A stretch of 64,000 nucleotides of DNA, from the NCBI RefSeq assembly GCF_000271485.2, contig NZ_AKVN02000001.1:62001-126000 (forward strand), written 5' to 3'. The notes beneath the pieces were generated by a model. It ran no database searches and had not been told where the DNA came from. It saw nothing but the letters and a program-made list of their open reading frames with translations. The stretch comes from Pelosinus fermentans DSM 17108 (GTDB lineage Bacteria; Bacillota; Negativicutes; DSM-13327). Position numbers and translations under genes: made by a program. Below are positions 9,897-18,533 of the stretch, piece by piece. Positions within the stretch are counted from its first letter, which is position 1; each line of letters starts with the position of its first letter.

Positions 9897-10541
9897 TTAC
9901 CTGAGATTTTCTTTTTTAAAACCAATAACGAGCACCATGCTAACCATACACCAATAAACCATAAGTTCAGACCATTCTTCCAGCACCTGTGAATAAGGCT
10001 GTAATATCAGGATTAAGTTTCTTTCAAAAATAAGCTGTGAAGCTATGGCAGCCAGGATTAATAAAATTCCATCAACAGCCGATATACACAGTTTTTCTTT
10101 CATATTACCCCAGTTAAAATTACGCCATAGACCGGTCAGCGTGGTAATGATAATAAGAGTGAGAGCTGGATAGACGTATTGACCATACCACACTGCACGA
10201 ACGGAAGGAAACATAGGTCCCTCTGGTCCAGTGCTGACTGGATCAAAAAATACCCGTCCCCAACTTAGTTCGCGCCCCACCATGAGCAGCCAGACAAGTA
10301 TCGACCACAGCCACAGGTTCCGCATTTGTATATCATCCCAATTGCGGCGTGCCGCCAACCAGGATACAATTGCCCCGACAATCAGGATAACCACTTGCGT
10401 GTTTTCTATCGGACCATTTTCCCAGCCCCACCACCCTGGAAGAAAAAGACCAATGGGAATCAGCAACGCTGCCAATAGCACAGATACCCCAGTTGATGGG
10501 AACAATCGCCAAGTAAGTAGTTGTTTATTTGGGATTGACAC
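9897..10541 (-). CDS. Multi-pass membrane protein of unknown function
   Basis: About 214 residues with six predicted hydrophobic segments, the first at LFPSTGVSVLLAALLIPIG. Two loops carry conserved-looking polar motifs (WGWENGPIENTQ and GRELSWGRVFF), suggesting a structured periplasmic or active face. I do not recognise the family. The open frame reaches 10580, but the GTG at 10541 has AGGAG ten bases upstream. A GREL(S)WG motif occurs in some uncharacterised bacterial membrane proteins. It lies alone between the DnaA boxes and the L,D-transpeptidase gene. Confidence 0.7.
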   Translation of the reverse strand: MSIPNKQLLTWRLFPSTGVSVLLAALLIPIGLFLPGWWGWENGPIENTQVVILIVGAIVSWLAARRNWDDIQMRNLWLWSILVWLLMVGRELSWGRVFFDPVSTGPEGPMFPSVRAVWYGQYVYPALTLIIITTLTGLWRNFNWGNMKEKLCISAVDGILLILAAIASQLIFERNLILILQPYSQVLEEWSELMVYWCMVSMVLVIGFKKENLR

Positions 10542-10785
10542 TAGGCACCCTCTCCTCTGACAAAAAAATGAGATATACATTCTTAGGTAGTTGGGCTTTC
10601 ATACTACTGCCATGAACAGACAGCTTTCTAAAGTAATCTTCATTCTACGTGTTACACCTTGGAAAATGATTTGTGACAATGACAATGATTTAGATTGTGA
10701 TAATGATCCCTTGCCTCTATATGTTCTCTTCTTGAACCAAAAATGTACTCTTGCATAGAATAAATTTGAAGGAGATGAGCAACCA

Positions 10786-11127
10786 ATGAAAAAGCATATT
10801 GCCGTAAATCTTACCACTTTTCGTGCTTCTTATTATGAAGATGATAGGTTAATCAAAGAATATTCCGTAGGTATTGGTAAAGCCGCTACACCTACCCCGC
10901 CAGGAAATTATCAGATTATCGAAAAGCTGATATTTGAAAAGATAGCAGATGTAGACCTTGGCTCCCGAAGATTGGTCCTATCGTCTGATAAAACATGTCT
11001 GCATGGCTCATGGAATGGTCCGGTAGAAGGTTATGTCTCTGGCGGCTGTGTTCGAATGTATAATCAGGATATTGAAGAGTTATTTGAAAAAGTCGAAATT
11101 GGCACATCCGTAATTATGATACCATAG
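10786..11127 (+). CDS. Small L,D-transpeptidase (YkuD domain)
   Basis: 113 residues consisting of little more than a YkuD catalytic domain. The signature is His73 in CLHGSWNGP and SGGCVRM with catalytic Cys88 and Arg90. The family forms 3-3 peptidoglycan cross-links or attaches proteins to the wall. This protein has no signal peptide or LysM domain and starts MKKHIAVNLTTFRASYYEDD, the substrate-strand start seen in compact YkuD proteins. Lacking an export signal, it may act in the forespore/mother cell or be misassigned as a wall enzyme; that is inference. The ribosome site is GAAGGAG. Confidence 0.85.
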   Translation: MKKHIAVNLTTFRASYYEDDRLIKEYSVGIGKAATPTPPGNYQIIEKLIFEKIADVDLGSRRLVLSSDKTCLHGSWNGPVEGYVSGGCVRMYNQDIEELFEKVEIGTSVIMIP

Positions 11128-11172
11128 TCATATCTAATATTGTTCATAATTTTTGAAATGATCATAATGAAA

Positions 11173-11210
11173 TTGAGCATGCAAGATCATTGTCATCTCT
11201 GCATGCTCAA
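11173..11210. terminator. Bidirectional terminator between convergent genes
   Basis: An 11-bp perfect inverted repeat (TTGAGCATGCA ... TGCATGCTCAA) with a 16-base loop and AT-rich flanks. It separates the L,D-transpeptidase (+) and AraC (-) genes. Confidence 0.75.
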
Positions 11211-11221
11211 ATTTATTACGA

Positions 11222-12088
11222 TTATTTAGAGGAAAAATCAGAAATAAGATGTTTTCTATACTTTCCTGGAGACATGCCTATCGTTTTAGTAAAAATCAAA
11301 TTAAAGTAATTGGGATTGTCATGTCCTATCATGGCGGCTATTTTTGCTACGGAGAAATTTGTATTAATTAATAAGTTCTGTGCTTCACCAATCTTTCGAT
11401 TGATAATGTACTGCATCGGAGAATATCCTGTTTTTTTCTTAAATGAATGTATAAGATAATACTGGCTTATTCCTAAATCCTTAGATAAAGATTTGATACT
11501 TAATTTATTTAGAAAATTATCATCAATGTATTTTTTTATTCTTTCTCCTAGTTCAAATTCTTCTTCTGTCATTTCTTCTTTAGATAAGTCAACTAACCTA
11601 ATTAATATTGTTATAAGGCTTAAAAGAAGATAGTTTCCAGTTTCTTCAACACCCTTTTTATTTGAAAAGATTTCTGAATACATAATTTCAAAGATCTTCT
11701 CAATCGTGCTGAAATAATCACCACTATGTATTATGGGTCTGACATCATTCCCAATCAGAAAATTCCTTTCTAATCCTCTTATCTTTAAATCGGTAAAACC
11801 ACAAACATAGGTACTTATCGTAGCTTTCGGATTAGAACGCTCATCATGAAGCACGCCTTTATTATAAATAAGGATATCACCTTTTCGAGTTTCATACTTT
11901 CTGTTTCCGATTGTATAGGTTCCAGACCCCGCTTTGATCAGAACAACTTCCACCATATCATGATGCATATGCATGATTCTTGGAAACAGATTATCGTCCT
12001 GTTCAGCTTTACACACATGTAATAGTTTGGGAATATGATTATTTTCAAAAATTGATTTATAGTCGTTCTTCACAAAGCACTGAATCAT
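11222..12088 (-). CDS. AraC-family transcriptional regulator with N-terminal cupin
   Basis: A 288-residue regulator. The N-terminal half is a cupin sensor (PRIMHMHHDMVEVVLIKAGSGTY region, then RKGDILIYNKGVLHDE). The C-terminal 95 residues hold two helix-turn-helix motifs: LSIKSLSKDLGISQYYLIHSFKKK and the closing IAAMIGHDNPNYFNLIFTKTIGMSPGKYRK, both diagnostic of AraC/XylS. The ATG at 12088 is nine bases from AGGAG; two in-frame ATGs upstream overlap that site. It is adjacent to the sugar cluster (12.4-17.4 kb), whose control it may exert; the ligand is probably a sugar or polyol, by inference. Confidence 0.88.
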   Translation of the reverse strand: MIQCFVKNDYKSIFENNHIPKLLHVCKAEQDDNLFPRIMHMHHDMVEVVLIKAGSGTYTIGNRKYETRKGDILIYNKGVLHDERSNPKATISTYVCGFTDLKIRGLERNFLIGNDVRPIIHSGDYFSTIEKIFEIMYSEIFSNKKGVEETGNYLLLSLITILIRLVDLSKEEMTEEEFELGERIKKYIDDNFLNKLSIKSLSKDLGISQYYLIHSFKKKTGYSPMQYIINRKIGEAQNLLINTNFSVAKIAAMIGHDNPNYFNLIFTKTIGMSPGKYRKHLISDFSSK

Positions 12089-12338
12089 AATCATCATCTC
12101 CTAAAAAGTGTATTCTTTTCAAATGAAGCTAAACAGACCAACTTCTCATGGAAACGCAAATAACTGTACTTTCAGCCGGAACTGGATATCCTGGTGGTTG
12201 ATATGATTGTTATATTGCAAACGAATATACTGGTCAATAATTCCTATAAATTATACTAATCTTTTCAAATGAAATTGCCAAGAAAATTCTTCTTTATACT
12301 TTCTATAATTCTATTTTGAACGTAAGATGATTACAGAA

Positions 12339-12380
12339 AAAAGAAAATCAGTACTGGTATAAAAGTACTGATTTTCTTTT
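12339..12380 (-). terminator. Terminator of the sugar-porter/oxidoreductase/IolE-like unit
   Basis: A 16-bp near-perfect stem (AAAGAAAATCAGTACT / AGTACTGATTTTCTTT) with an 8-base loop and T-rich flank, downstream of the porter stop. Confidence 0.8.
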
Positions 12381-12399
12381 AATAGATCTTTTGAATTGG

Positions 12400-13628
12400 C
12401 TAGAATACTGACGTCTCCCCCGCCTTTTCCTGGAACATCTCTTCCAATTGTTCCAACGTTTTGTCCTTGGTTTCCGGCATGAATAATCGGATAAATAGTA
12501 TTGCGCATATACCGAGACCAACAAAAACAAAGAACGTTGAGGATAAACCAAATTTACTTAACAGTATCGGGAAGCTAAATCCTACAGCAAAATTTCCTAT
12601 CCATTGGAAACACACGGACAGCCCCATACCGGTGCCACGCATACGTAAAGGGAATATTTCTGAACACATGAGCCAAGTAATTGGCGAAACACAACTTTGC
12701 TGGAACGCTAAAAAAGTTACAGTCAAAGAGAGTACGAGATAAGGCAACAACGCTGAAGTACTCATCACATTAGAGATAATGGCAATCCCCAACATACATG
12801 ATGTTGTCCCAACTAAACCAGCCGTCAACATCGAGCGCCTTCCTATTTTACCTACCATATACAATCCTAAACCAGCACCAAGGACAGAAATCAAGCCATT
12901 GCCAATATTGCCTATCAAAGCTGCCTGTGTGCTAAAACCAGATTGTACCAGTATTTGTGAACCATAAAACATGATTGAATTTACACCGGTTATCTGCTGC
13001 GTAATCGATAATCCTATACCAAGCATCAACAGGCGGCGTATCCACGGTTGCTTTAAGTCACTAAGCACAAATTTCTTGCAATGGCTCTCTTCGCTCAGTA
13101 AACCTTGAATTTCATTGAGTTCAGCTATAGCCTGTTCTTTTGTGGAACGGGTTTTTTGTAATACATTCATTGCTTCACTTATCCGGCCTCTGGCTACAAG
13201 CCAACGAGGACTTTCATCGGTTTTCAGCATACCAATAAACAAGGCCACAGCAGGCAGAGCTGAGACACTATGCCGAGAAAAAAGCGGCAAACAATCATCA
13301 CGTTAGCACTTGGAGCTGCTGTACACCCCAGGGTAGCAAAGAAAAATAGTATAGACAGATATAATAGATTTTTCCGTCTGCCAAGACTATCAGCCAACCG
13401 TCCGCCAATAAGACACCCTAATGCAGCACCCAAGGCAATGGCCCCAACAACCGCACCTTCTAGTACCGGTGTCAAATTAAGCTGATCAGGCAATGCCATA
13501 AAAGGCAGGGCACCGTTAACAACACCAGTATCATAACCAAATAGTAAAGAGCCAAATGTAGCCACCAGACCTATTAATATAACATATTTTTTCGGATCAA
13601 CTGACTCTTGCTTTACCGATCCATTCAT
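12400..13628 (-). pseudogene. Sugar-porter MFS transporter, internal deletion and frameshift
   Basis: Two overlapping frames together read as one sugar:proton symporter (IolT/XylE-like). The first (13628-13224) carries FGYDTGVVNGALPF, GRLADSLGRRKN (motif A) and ends at CRFFLGI. The second (13290-12400) resumes at SALPAVALFIGM and carries TDESPRWLVARGR, QQITGVNSIMFY, EIFPLRMRGTGM and FMPETKDKTLEQLEE. Intact porters have roughly 65 residues between these points (TM4, the conserved PAERRG loop and TM5), and these are absent. The junction near 13270 also changes frame, so the product ends at residue 134. This is a pseudogene or an assembly error. Its position indicates that it once served the neighbouring sugar enzymes. 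Confidence 0.88.
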
Positions 13629-13701
13629 CGCATTTTCTCCCTCTGTTCTAAATTTTTAGAATATTACGATTTTTCGTTTTTTAAAAACGCAAATTTTTCG
13701 A

Positions 13702-13717
13702 AATACGTACACGTATT
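13702..13717. promoter_or_regulatory. Candidate operator palindrome upstream of sugar porter
   Basis: ATACG-TACA-CGTAT, a perfect 5-bp-arm palindrome, lies about 75 bases upstream of the porter start. A second palindrome, CGTTTTTTAAAAACG, lies about 20 bases nearer the start. The binder is unknown. Confidence 0.35.
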
Positions 13718-13801
13718 AGCCGCTTTGTTATGGGAATTGTTTCAACTGCAATATTTATAATATGTTATTATACCAGGTACACTTTTTGTCTAAAATAATT
13801 C

Positions 13802-14974
13802 TTATTCATAATCTACCCAGACAGACCCATTGTCCGCGGATCTAACACAATTTTCGATCCATCTAACGCCCTCAAATCCAGCATTAATATCAGGGTACCA
13901 AAAATCCTTTAAGAATTCACGATCGTTTCTATTGGCAGCATCCATTGCCACAGCAAATCGCCAATACAAATTTGACCATGCTTCAAACAATCCCTCTGGA
14001 TGTCCGCCCCCTATCCGGTCATCAGCAAGTGCATCATCATAAAGATAATCCATCCCCCTTTCTAATATCTGTGCTGGTTTGCCTTGAATCTCAAATCTTA
14101 ATTGGTTTGGCTGTTCATCCCACCATTCAAGACTTGCTTTGGAGCCGATTACTCTAACCTTCTGCCCATGCATGGAACCACAATTCACTGCACTAGCCCA
14201 TACTGTTCCAACCGCTCCATTCTCATAATTCATAATCACAAATGCGTTGTCTTCCAATGGCGCACGGCTTTTCACAAAGCTTTGTCTAGTACACATTAGA
14301 TTCTTTATTTTCATATTTGGCATCATTACTTCAGATAAATAAAGTGGATGAGTTCCAACATCTCCCAAGACATAACTTGGACCTGCAAACTTAGGGTCTA
14401 CTCTCCATTTTGTGGAAGGATTATCCTCCTCAACAGCGCTGGAATGAAATCCATGGGCGAACATCATATTCACAATACGAATTTCTCCTAATTCACCATT
14501 TTCAATCATCTTTTTCGCTTGATGAATAACCTGATGACCAGAATATCCGTAAGTTACCCCTACAATCAACTTATTCTTCTGGGCTAATTCCCTCATAATT
14601 GTTGCCTCTTCTACTGTAAAACACAGCGGTTTTTCACAGACAACATGAATTCCTGCCTCTAGTGCAGCTTTACAGATGCTAAAATGAGTTCCATTTGGTG
14701 TCGCAATCGATACTGCTTCAATACCATCCTCGCGTTTTTTTTCTTCCTCAAACATTGTTTTATAATCCGGGTAACATCTCTGTGCACTTACTCGTAAATT
14801 AATTCCAAACTCTCTGCCTCTATCAGCATCTATGTCAAAGGCACCTGCAACCAGCTGAAAACTATTATCTCGTAACGCTGCTGATCTATGAATATATCCA
14901 ATTTGACTGCCACGACCGCCTCCAATCATAGCCCAACGAATTGGACTTTTTAAACGTTTTTCTCCATTAATCAT
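13802..14974 (-). CDS. Gfo/Idh/MocA-family sugar/inositol oxidoreductase
   Basis: A 390-residue NAD(P)-dependent dehydrogenase. The N-terminal Rossmann fold starts WAMIGGGRGSQIGYIHRSAA, has ATPNGTHF and the family signature CEKPL (residues near 116) with its cofactor/substrate lysine. The C-terminal domain contains LGDVGTHPLYLSE, whose histidine matches the catalytic position of the family. The length and GGGRGSQIG start resemble polyol/scyllo-inositol dehydrogenase-type members more than glucose-fructose oxidoreductase. The ATG at 14974 follows AGGAG by nine bases; the upstream TTG is unlikely. It sits 21 bases after the IolE-like gene, clearly co-transcribed. Confidence 0.9.
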   Translation of the reverse strand: MINGEKRLKSPIRWAMIGGGRGSQIGYIHRSAALRDNSFQLVAGAFDIDADRGREFGINLRVSAQRCYPDYKTMFEEEKKREDGIEAVSIATPNGTHFSICKAALEAGIHVVCEKPLCFTVEEATIMRELAQKNKLIVGVTYGYSGHQVIHQAKKMIENGELGEIRIVNMMFAHGFHSSAVEEDNPSTKWRVDPKFAGPSYVLGDVGTHPLYLSEVMMPNMKIKNLMCTRQSFVKSRAPLEDNAFVIMNYENGAVGTVWASAVNCGSMHGQKVRVIGSKASLEWWDEQPNQLRFEIQGKPAQILERGMDYLYDDALADDRIGGGHPEGLFEAWSNLYWRFAVAMDAANRNDREFLKDFWYPDINAGFEGVRWIENCVRSADNGSVWVDYE

Positions 14975-14995
14975 TAAAAACAACTCCTCGCTAAT

Positions 14996-15919
14996 TTAAT
15001 AACCTACGCTTTTTAAATATTTATGACTTTGTGATACATCTTGTAAACTGGTTCCTGAATTTCTTGGATCTCTTTCTTGCTCTATCGTGATCCAGCCTTG
15101 ATAATTGATTTCTTTTAAAAGTGCATTTATACCACTATAATTTATAATTCCTTTACCAATTGGGCACATAACACCTTTAGCACAAGCATCAAAGAAATCA
15201 ATTTCCATCGCCATAACCTTATTATAAATATCCTTATCTATATCTTTGAAATGAATATAATCTAATCTTTCTGCATTGTCACGGATCCAGCTTACTGGAT
15301 CCATCCCAGAATAATACAGATGTCCAGTATCTAAGCAAAGTCCAGCAACACCATAAGGAATATCTTCAAGAACTTGTTTAATTTCGTCTTCAAATTCTAT
15401 ATAGCCTCCTGCATGGGGATGTATGACAGGCCGAACTCCGTATTTTTCCCAGGCTATTTTCGAAATTTCTTTTATATTTTCGATCATTCCATTCCATCTA
15501 TCTTTAGATAAACGAGGCGCTCTGTCATAATGCCCAGCTAACATGCTGCGCTCTTTATGTCCAAAATCCATAATAGTCAGGTACGGAGTTTGGAAATGTT
15601 GATTTTCAGCTTTAGAAGCTCGTGGTAACGCCCTAATCAATTTACATATATCTTCAGTCATTTTCAACAGATTATCCTTGTTTTCCGGACTAACTAAGTC
15701 ATCAAATATAGTTCCAACAATTACGGTAAGATCATTTTTTTTAAGTTCTTCCTTTACTACACTAATGTCCAAAGGCAAATATCCATAAGGACCTAGTTCA
15801 ATACCTTTATATCCTGCTTCCGCAGCTTCTTTTAATACGAGTCTCCAATTTGGAAGGTGGGGATTCTTGGGATCATCTACCCCCCAGCAACATGGACCAA
15901 TTCCTATTTTTATACTCAT
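14996..15919 (-). CDS. IolE-like TIM-barrel isomerase/dehydratase
   Basis: A 307-residue xylose-isomerase-like TIM barrel. Features shared with 2-keto-myo-inositol dehydratase (IolE) are the opening GPCCWGVDDP, ELGPYGYLP, HPHAGGYIE, LCLDTGHLYYSG, IHFKDID and GVMCPIGKG near the C-terminus. The acidic and histidine residues at strand ends (E and H of the HPHAGGYIE-ECLDTGH-IHFKD series) would bind the metal. AAGGAG precedes the ATG. It is first gene of the minus-strand unit with the oxidoreductase and broken porter. IolB, IolC, IolD and IolA are not in the window, so a complete inositol pathway is not shown. Confidence 0.85.
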   Translation of the reverse strand: MSIKIGIGPCCWGVDDPKNPHLPNWRLVLKEAAEAGYKGIELGPYGYLPLDISVVKEELKKNDLTVIVGTIFDDLVSPENKDNLLKMTEDICKLIRALPRASKAENQHFQTPYLTIMDFGHKERSMLAGHYDRAPRLSKDRWNGMIENIKEISKIAWEKYGVRPVIHPHAGGYIEFEDEIKQVLEDIPYGVAGLCLDTGHLYYSGMDPVSWIRDNAERLDYIHFKDIDKDIYNKVMAMEIDFFDACAKGVMCPIGKGIINYSGINALLKEINYQGWITIEQERDPRNSGTSLQDVSQSHKYLKSVGY

Positions 15920-16525
15920 CTAAATTCTCCTTACCATATTTTTTTGAAAAGCAATGCTAATCATGTTAACGATCACTATTTGCTATACCAGTTTATAATG
16001 CAATTTAGTTTCCAGTTGTATTATATTGAATTGTCTAAATAATCTCAATAAACTGAATTGCTTTTTATAATCCATTAATTCCGCCCTTTACATAGCCTAT
16101 TTTTTTAACAATTTAGTAAAAGTATAATAAATTGCTTTTATATGTTTATTTTGATAATATCTTTATAAATACCATGGCGTTTTCACCGAAACATAAATAA
16201 AATTTAATAATTTTTATGTAACATCAATGTTAACTCATGATCATATATCAGTTATAGAAATTGCTGTTAGTTCAACAATTAATCACAACTCTAGATGATG
16301 AGCTAATCGAAAATATCATTGCTTTGCAACATTATTTTCTAAACGAATGACCTCTTTCGTAAATAATCTAGCAATAAAAAAACTATTGACAATATTCTTA
16401 TAAAATGATAACTTACAATCAATAATTAACCAAAATATAATCATAATATAATTAAAATAATCAATTTTATATAAATGGTATATTATGATTTATAATTTTA
16501 AAATAAAAAGGAGAGGGTATTTTCT
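15920..16525. promoter_or_regulatory. Divergent intergenic region with a candidate promoter
   Basis: Six hundred very AT-rich bases between divergent sugar genes. TTGACA at 16386-16391 with TAACTT 17 bases downstream (16409-16414) is a plausible sigma-A promoter for the IolH-like gene. No ORF or strong hairpin was recognised. Confidence 0.45.
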
Positions 16526-17413
16526 ATGAAAATCGCGTTTGATGTTGATGTATTAGCAAAACAACTGAGTATTAATGACATGGTGCACCAAGTTGCAGAT
16601 TGGGGATATAAATATATCGAGCAATCTCCACATCCACGTATCAACCCTTTTTACAAACATCCGAAATTCAGCTGTGAATGCCAAGCTGAATATCAAAAAG
16701 CCTTAAAAGAAACCGGTGTGGAAATCTCCTCATTTATTGTTGTTTATCGTTGGTCTGGTCCATTTGAAGAACAACGTCAAATGGCGGTTAGAAATTGGAA
16801 AAGAATGATTGAAATCGCTGTTGATATGGGCGTATCAGTTATCAATACTGAGCTTTCTGGCGATCCTCAGCAACCGGAAATTTGCGAAGGCATGTGGTAC
16901 AAATCGATGGAAGAACTTCTTCCGATCATCGAAAGAGAAGGCATCCGCATTGAAATCCAATCCCATCCTTACGATTTCTGCGAAAACAACAACGAAACTG
17001 CCGATTTAGTAAAATCTCTCCGCAGTGATAACTTGAAATATCTTTATTGCGGCGCCCATACATTTTTCTATGATAATGGCAAGGGCGACGTAAGAAAAAT
17101 GATGGAATACGCCGGTAACGACCTCTCCCACGTATTATTCGCTGATACAATGAACCACACCATTGACTGTCGTTATATCGTTAACCCTCCAGGTGTAAAT
17201 GCAACGATTCATCAACATCTTGGCTTTGGCGAAGGTGAAGTCGATATCAGCGGTATGTTTGAACAACTTCGCAAAATGGACTTTGCCAACAGAACATTTA
17301 AAGTTGGCGGCGACTCTATTGCTTGTGTATCTTTATTTGGCTATCCTGAAAAAATAGCTGTTCAAGCTGTTGAATCCAGGGAAAGAATTGAACGGGAACT
17401 TCTACTGAAATAA
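16526..17413 (+). CDS. IolH-like sugar phosphate isomerase/epimerase (TIM barrel)
   Basis: A 295-residue AP-endonuclease-2/xylose-isomerase-type barrel. It has the pattern I associate with IolH of inositol clusters: QSPHPRINPFYKHPK, RWSGPFEEQRQMAVRNWKR, NTELSGDP, SMEELLPIIEREGI, AHTFFYD and PPGVNATIHQHLGFGEGEVD. Codon use is more GC-rich and regular than the surrounding intergenic DNA, suggesting high expression. AAGGAGAGGG precedes the ATG, and a terminator follows at 17451. It is transcribed divergently from the IolE-like unit. The physiological substrate is unproven; myo-inositol derivatives or a related polyol are most likely. Confidence 0.85.
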   Translation: MKIAFDVDVLAKQLSINDMVHQVADWGYKYIEQSPHPRINPFYKHPKFSCECQAEYQKALKETGVEISSFIVVYRWSGPFEEQRQMAVRNWKRMIEIAVDMGVSVINTELSGDPQQPEICEGMWYKSMEELLPIIEREGIRIEIQSHPYDFCENNNETADLVKSLRSDNLKYLYCGAHTFFYDNGKGDVRKMMEYAGNDLSHVLFADTMNHTIDCRYIVNPPGVNATIHQHLGFGEGEVDISGMFEQLRKMDFANRTFKVGGDSIACVSLFGYPEKIAVQAVESRERIERELLLK

Positions 17414-17450
17414 ATCACTTTATTTCAATCTCAAAGGTAATACAACAAAA

Positions 17451-17485
17451 AAACTGCCTCACTCAATTACGAGTAAGGCAGTTTT
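17451..17485 (+). terminator. Terminator of the IolH-like gene
   Basis: AAACTGCCT pairs with AGGCAGTTT around an inner ACTC/GAGT stem, then TT. Confidence 0.75.
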
Positions 17486-17618
17486 AATGTTGATAATCTT
17501 TGTTAGATTCCAGTACCAGATTTAATCTGACAGCAGCTTCTGATTGTTTCTATAATTTATTTTATGGATTTTTTTTCCTTTTTTGTTCTAAATTTCTATG
17601 ACAACGCATATATTTTAT

Positions 17619-17645
17619 AAGGGCAGAGTTTCGGCCTCTGCCCTT
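17619..17645 (+). other. Perfect hairpin upstream of the 29-residue peptide
   Basis: AAGGGCAGAG-TTTCGG-CCTCTGCCCTT folds into a 10-bp perfect stem in the leader of the small ORF at 17671, without a following T-run. Confidence 0.6.
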
Positions 17646-17670
17646 AAACCGAATATGGGAGGTGACTCTA

Positions 17671-17760
17671 ATGCGTCTAGAGACGAAGCGTTTCATTTTT
17701 AACGTCTCAGACTGGCTACTACTAGTCTTGCTACGCATTATTGCCGAATTGTTCACCTAA
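17671..17760 (+). CDS. 29-residue single-helix membrane peptide
   Basis: MRLETKRFIFNVSDW then LLLVLLRIIAELFT: a basic N-terminus followed by one hydrophobic helix. The ATG at 17671 is eight bases after a near-perfect GGGAGGTGA site. Perfect hairpins lie immediately before (17619-17645) and after (17781-17808). Size, topology and flanking structures resemble type I toxins or small phage membrane peptides, and it adjoins the lysis cassette; I do not recognise a named family. No antisense RNA promoter was identified. Confidence 0.5.
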   Translation: MRLETKRFIFNVSDWLLLVLLRIIAELFT

Positions 17761-17780
17761 TCGCTCCCATTATTCTACCC

Positions 17781-17808
17781 GATCGCCCTTGTTAACGCAA
17801 GGGCGATC
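17781..17808. terminator. Perfect hairpin after the 29-residue peptide
   Basis: GATCGCCCTTG-TTAACG-CAAGGGCGATC, an 11-bp perfect stem. There is no long T-run, so it may be an RNA stabiliser or a weak terminator. Confidence 0.55.
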
Positions 17809-17909
17809 AATGATTTATCATACGCTTAATCGATTCAAATTAGAACCTTCGCAAAAAATAAAAAGTACCCACCCTGCCAAAGGTAAGACTAGCCTTCCTT
17901 AAGACTTAT

Positions 17910-18533
17910 TTAGAACTTAAACCCTGCACCAACATAAGCAGCCGACTGACTGCCTGCCAGTTGATAAGCACCAATTTTACCAATACTGCCAGTGTAGCCA
18001 GCGGCAGGTTCAATCTTGCCTTTTATGAACATCCCACCGACTGTGATCACGTTGTGCCTTGTCAAATCAATCGTCGGTATCTCAGCTTTCATTGTGATTG
18101 TGCTGGTCTGTTTTAAATCGATCATATTTTTATCAAAGACAAATTGCTCATCATCCGTCTTAGCAAACTTGCCTACCTTGCCATTCACCATATAGATAAA
18201 TTTTTGTTTGCCAATATCAAATTTACCGTCTAACTTTGCAGGAATAGCACCAGGTGTATCGTTAGCCACTGGTTCTACTAAGACTTCTTTAACTTCCCCT
18301 GGTAAATAGACCGTTTGCCCTGGCACATACTGCAGTTTTGTATCTGTAACCGTCTTGACTGTCTCCTTTATAGCAGGAGGCTTATTCTTTTCTACCGCCA
18401 AGGCTTGCCTATCACCTTCTGCTAAGACGTGCCCTATGGCTAATCCTGTAACGATGCCAGTAATTAAGGAGATAACAGCAACGATTACGAGAGTTTTAAG
18501 AGTGTATTTTCCTGCGCCAATTTCCTCACTCAT
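17910..18533 (-). CDS. Phage-type lysis-cassette protein, N-terminal membrane anchor, unknown function
   Basis: About 207 residues. One transmembrane segment (TLVIVAVISLITGIVTGLAIG, shown in two parts: TLVIVAVISLI and TGIVTGLAIG) follows a short cytoplasmic tail. After it comes a soluble region with PGQTVYLPGEVKEVLVEP and a glycine-rich C-terminus ending AYVGAGFKF, a beta-strand end typical of outer-membrane-facing or envelope proteins. The start ATG at 18533 overlaps the amidase stop as ATGA, and AGGTGG lies upstream, so translation is coupled. Its position after endolysin and holin-like genes suggests a spanin-like or tail-associated role; that is inference only. A Negativicutes host would have an outer membrane. 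Confidence 0.7.
   Translation of the reverse strand: MSEEIGAGKYTLKTLVIVAVISLITGIVTGLAIGHVLAEGDRQALAVEKNKPPAIKETVKTVTDTKLQYVPGQTVYLPGEVKEVLVEPVANDTPGAIPAKLDGKFDIGKQKFIYMVNGKVGKFAKTDDEQFVFDKNMIDLKQTSTITMKAEIPTIDLTRHNVITVGGMFIKGKIEPAAGYTGSIGKIGAYQLAGSQSAAYVGAGFKF

Noticed and set aside
10660-10700. GACAATGACAATGATTTAG-type sequence resembling a Fur box
   Set aside because: Only partial match to the GATAATGATAATCATTATC consensus and no dyad; adjacent genes are not iron-related.
17562-17756. 64-residue minus-strand ORF
   Set aside because: It lacks a ribosome site and is the antisense shadow of the 29-residue peptide and its leader hairpin.
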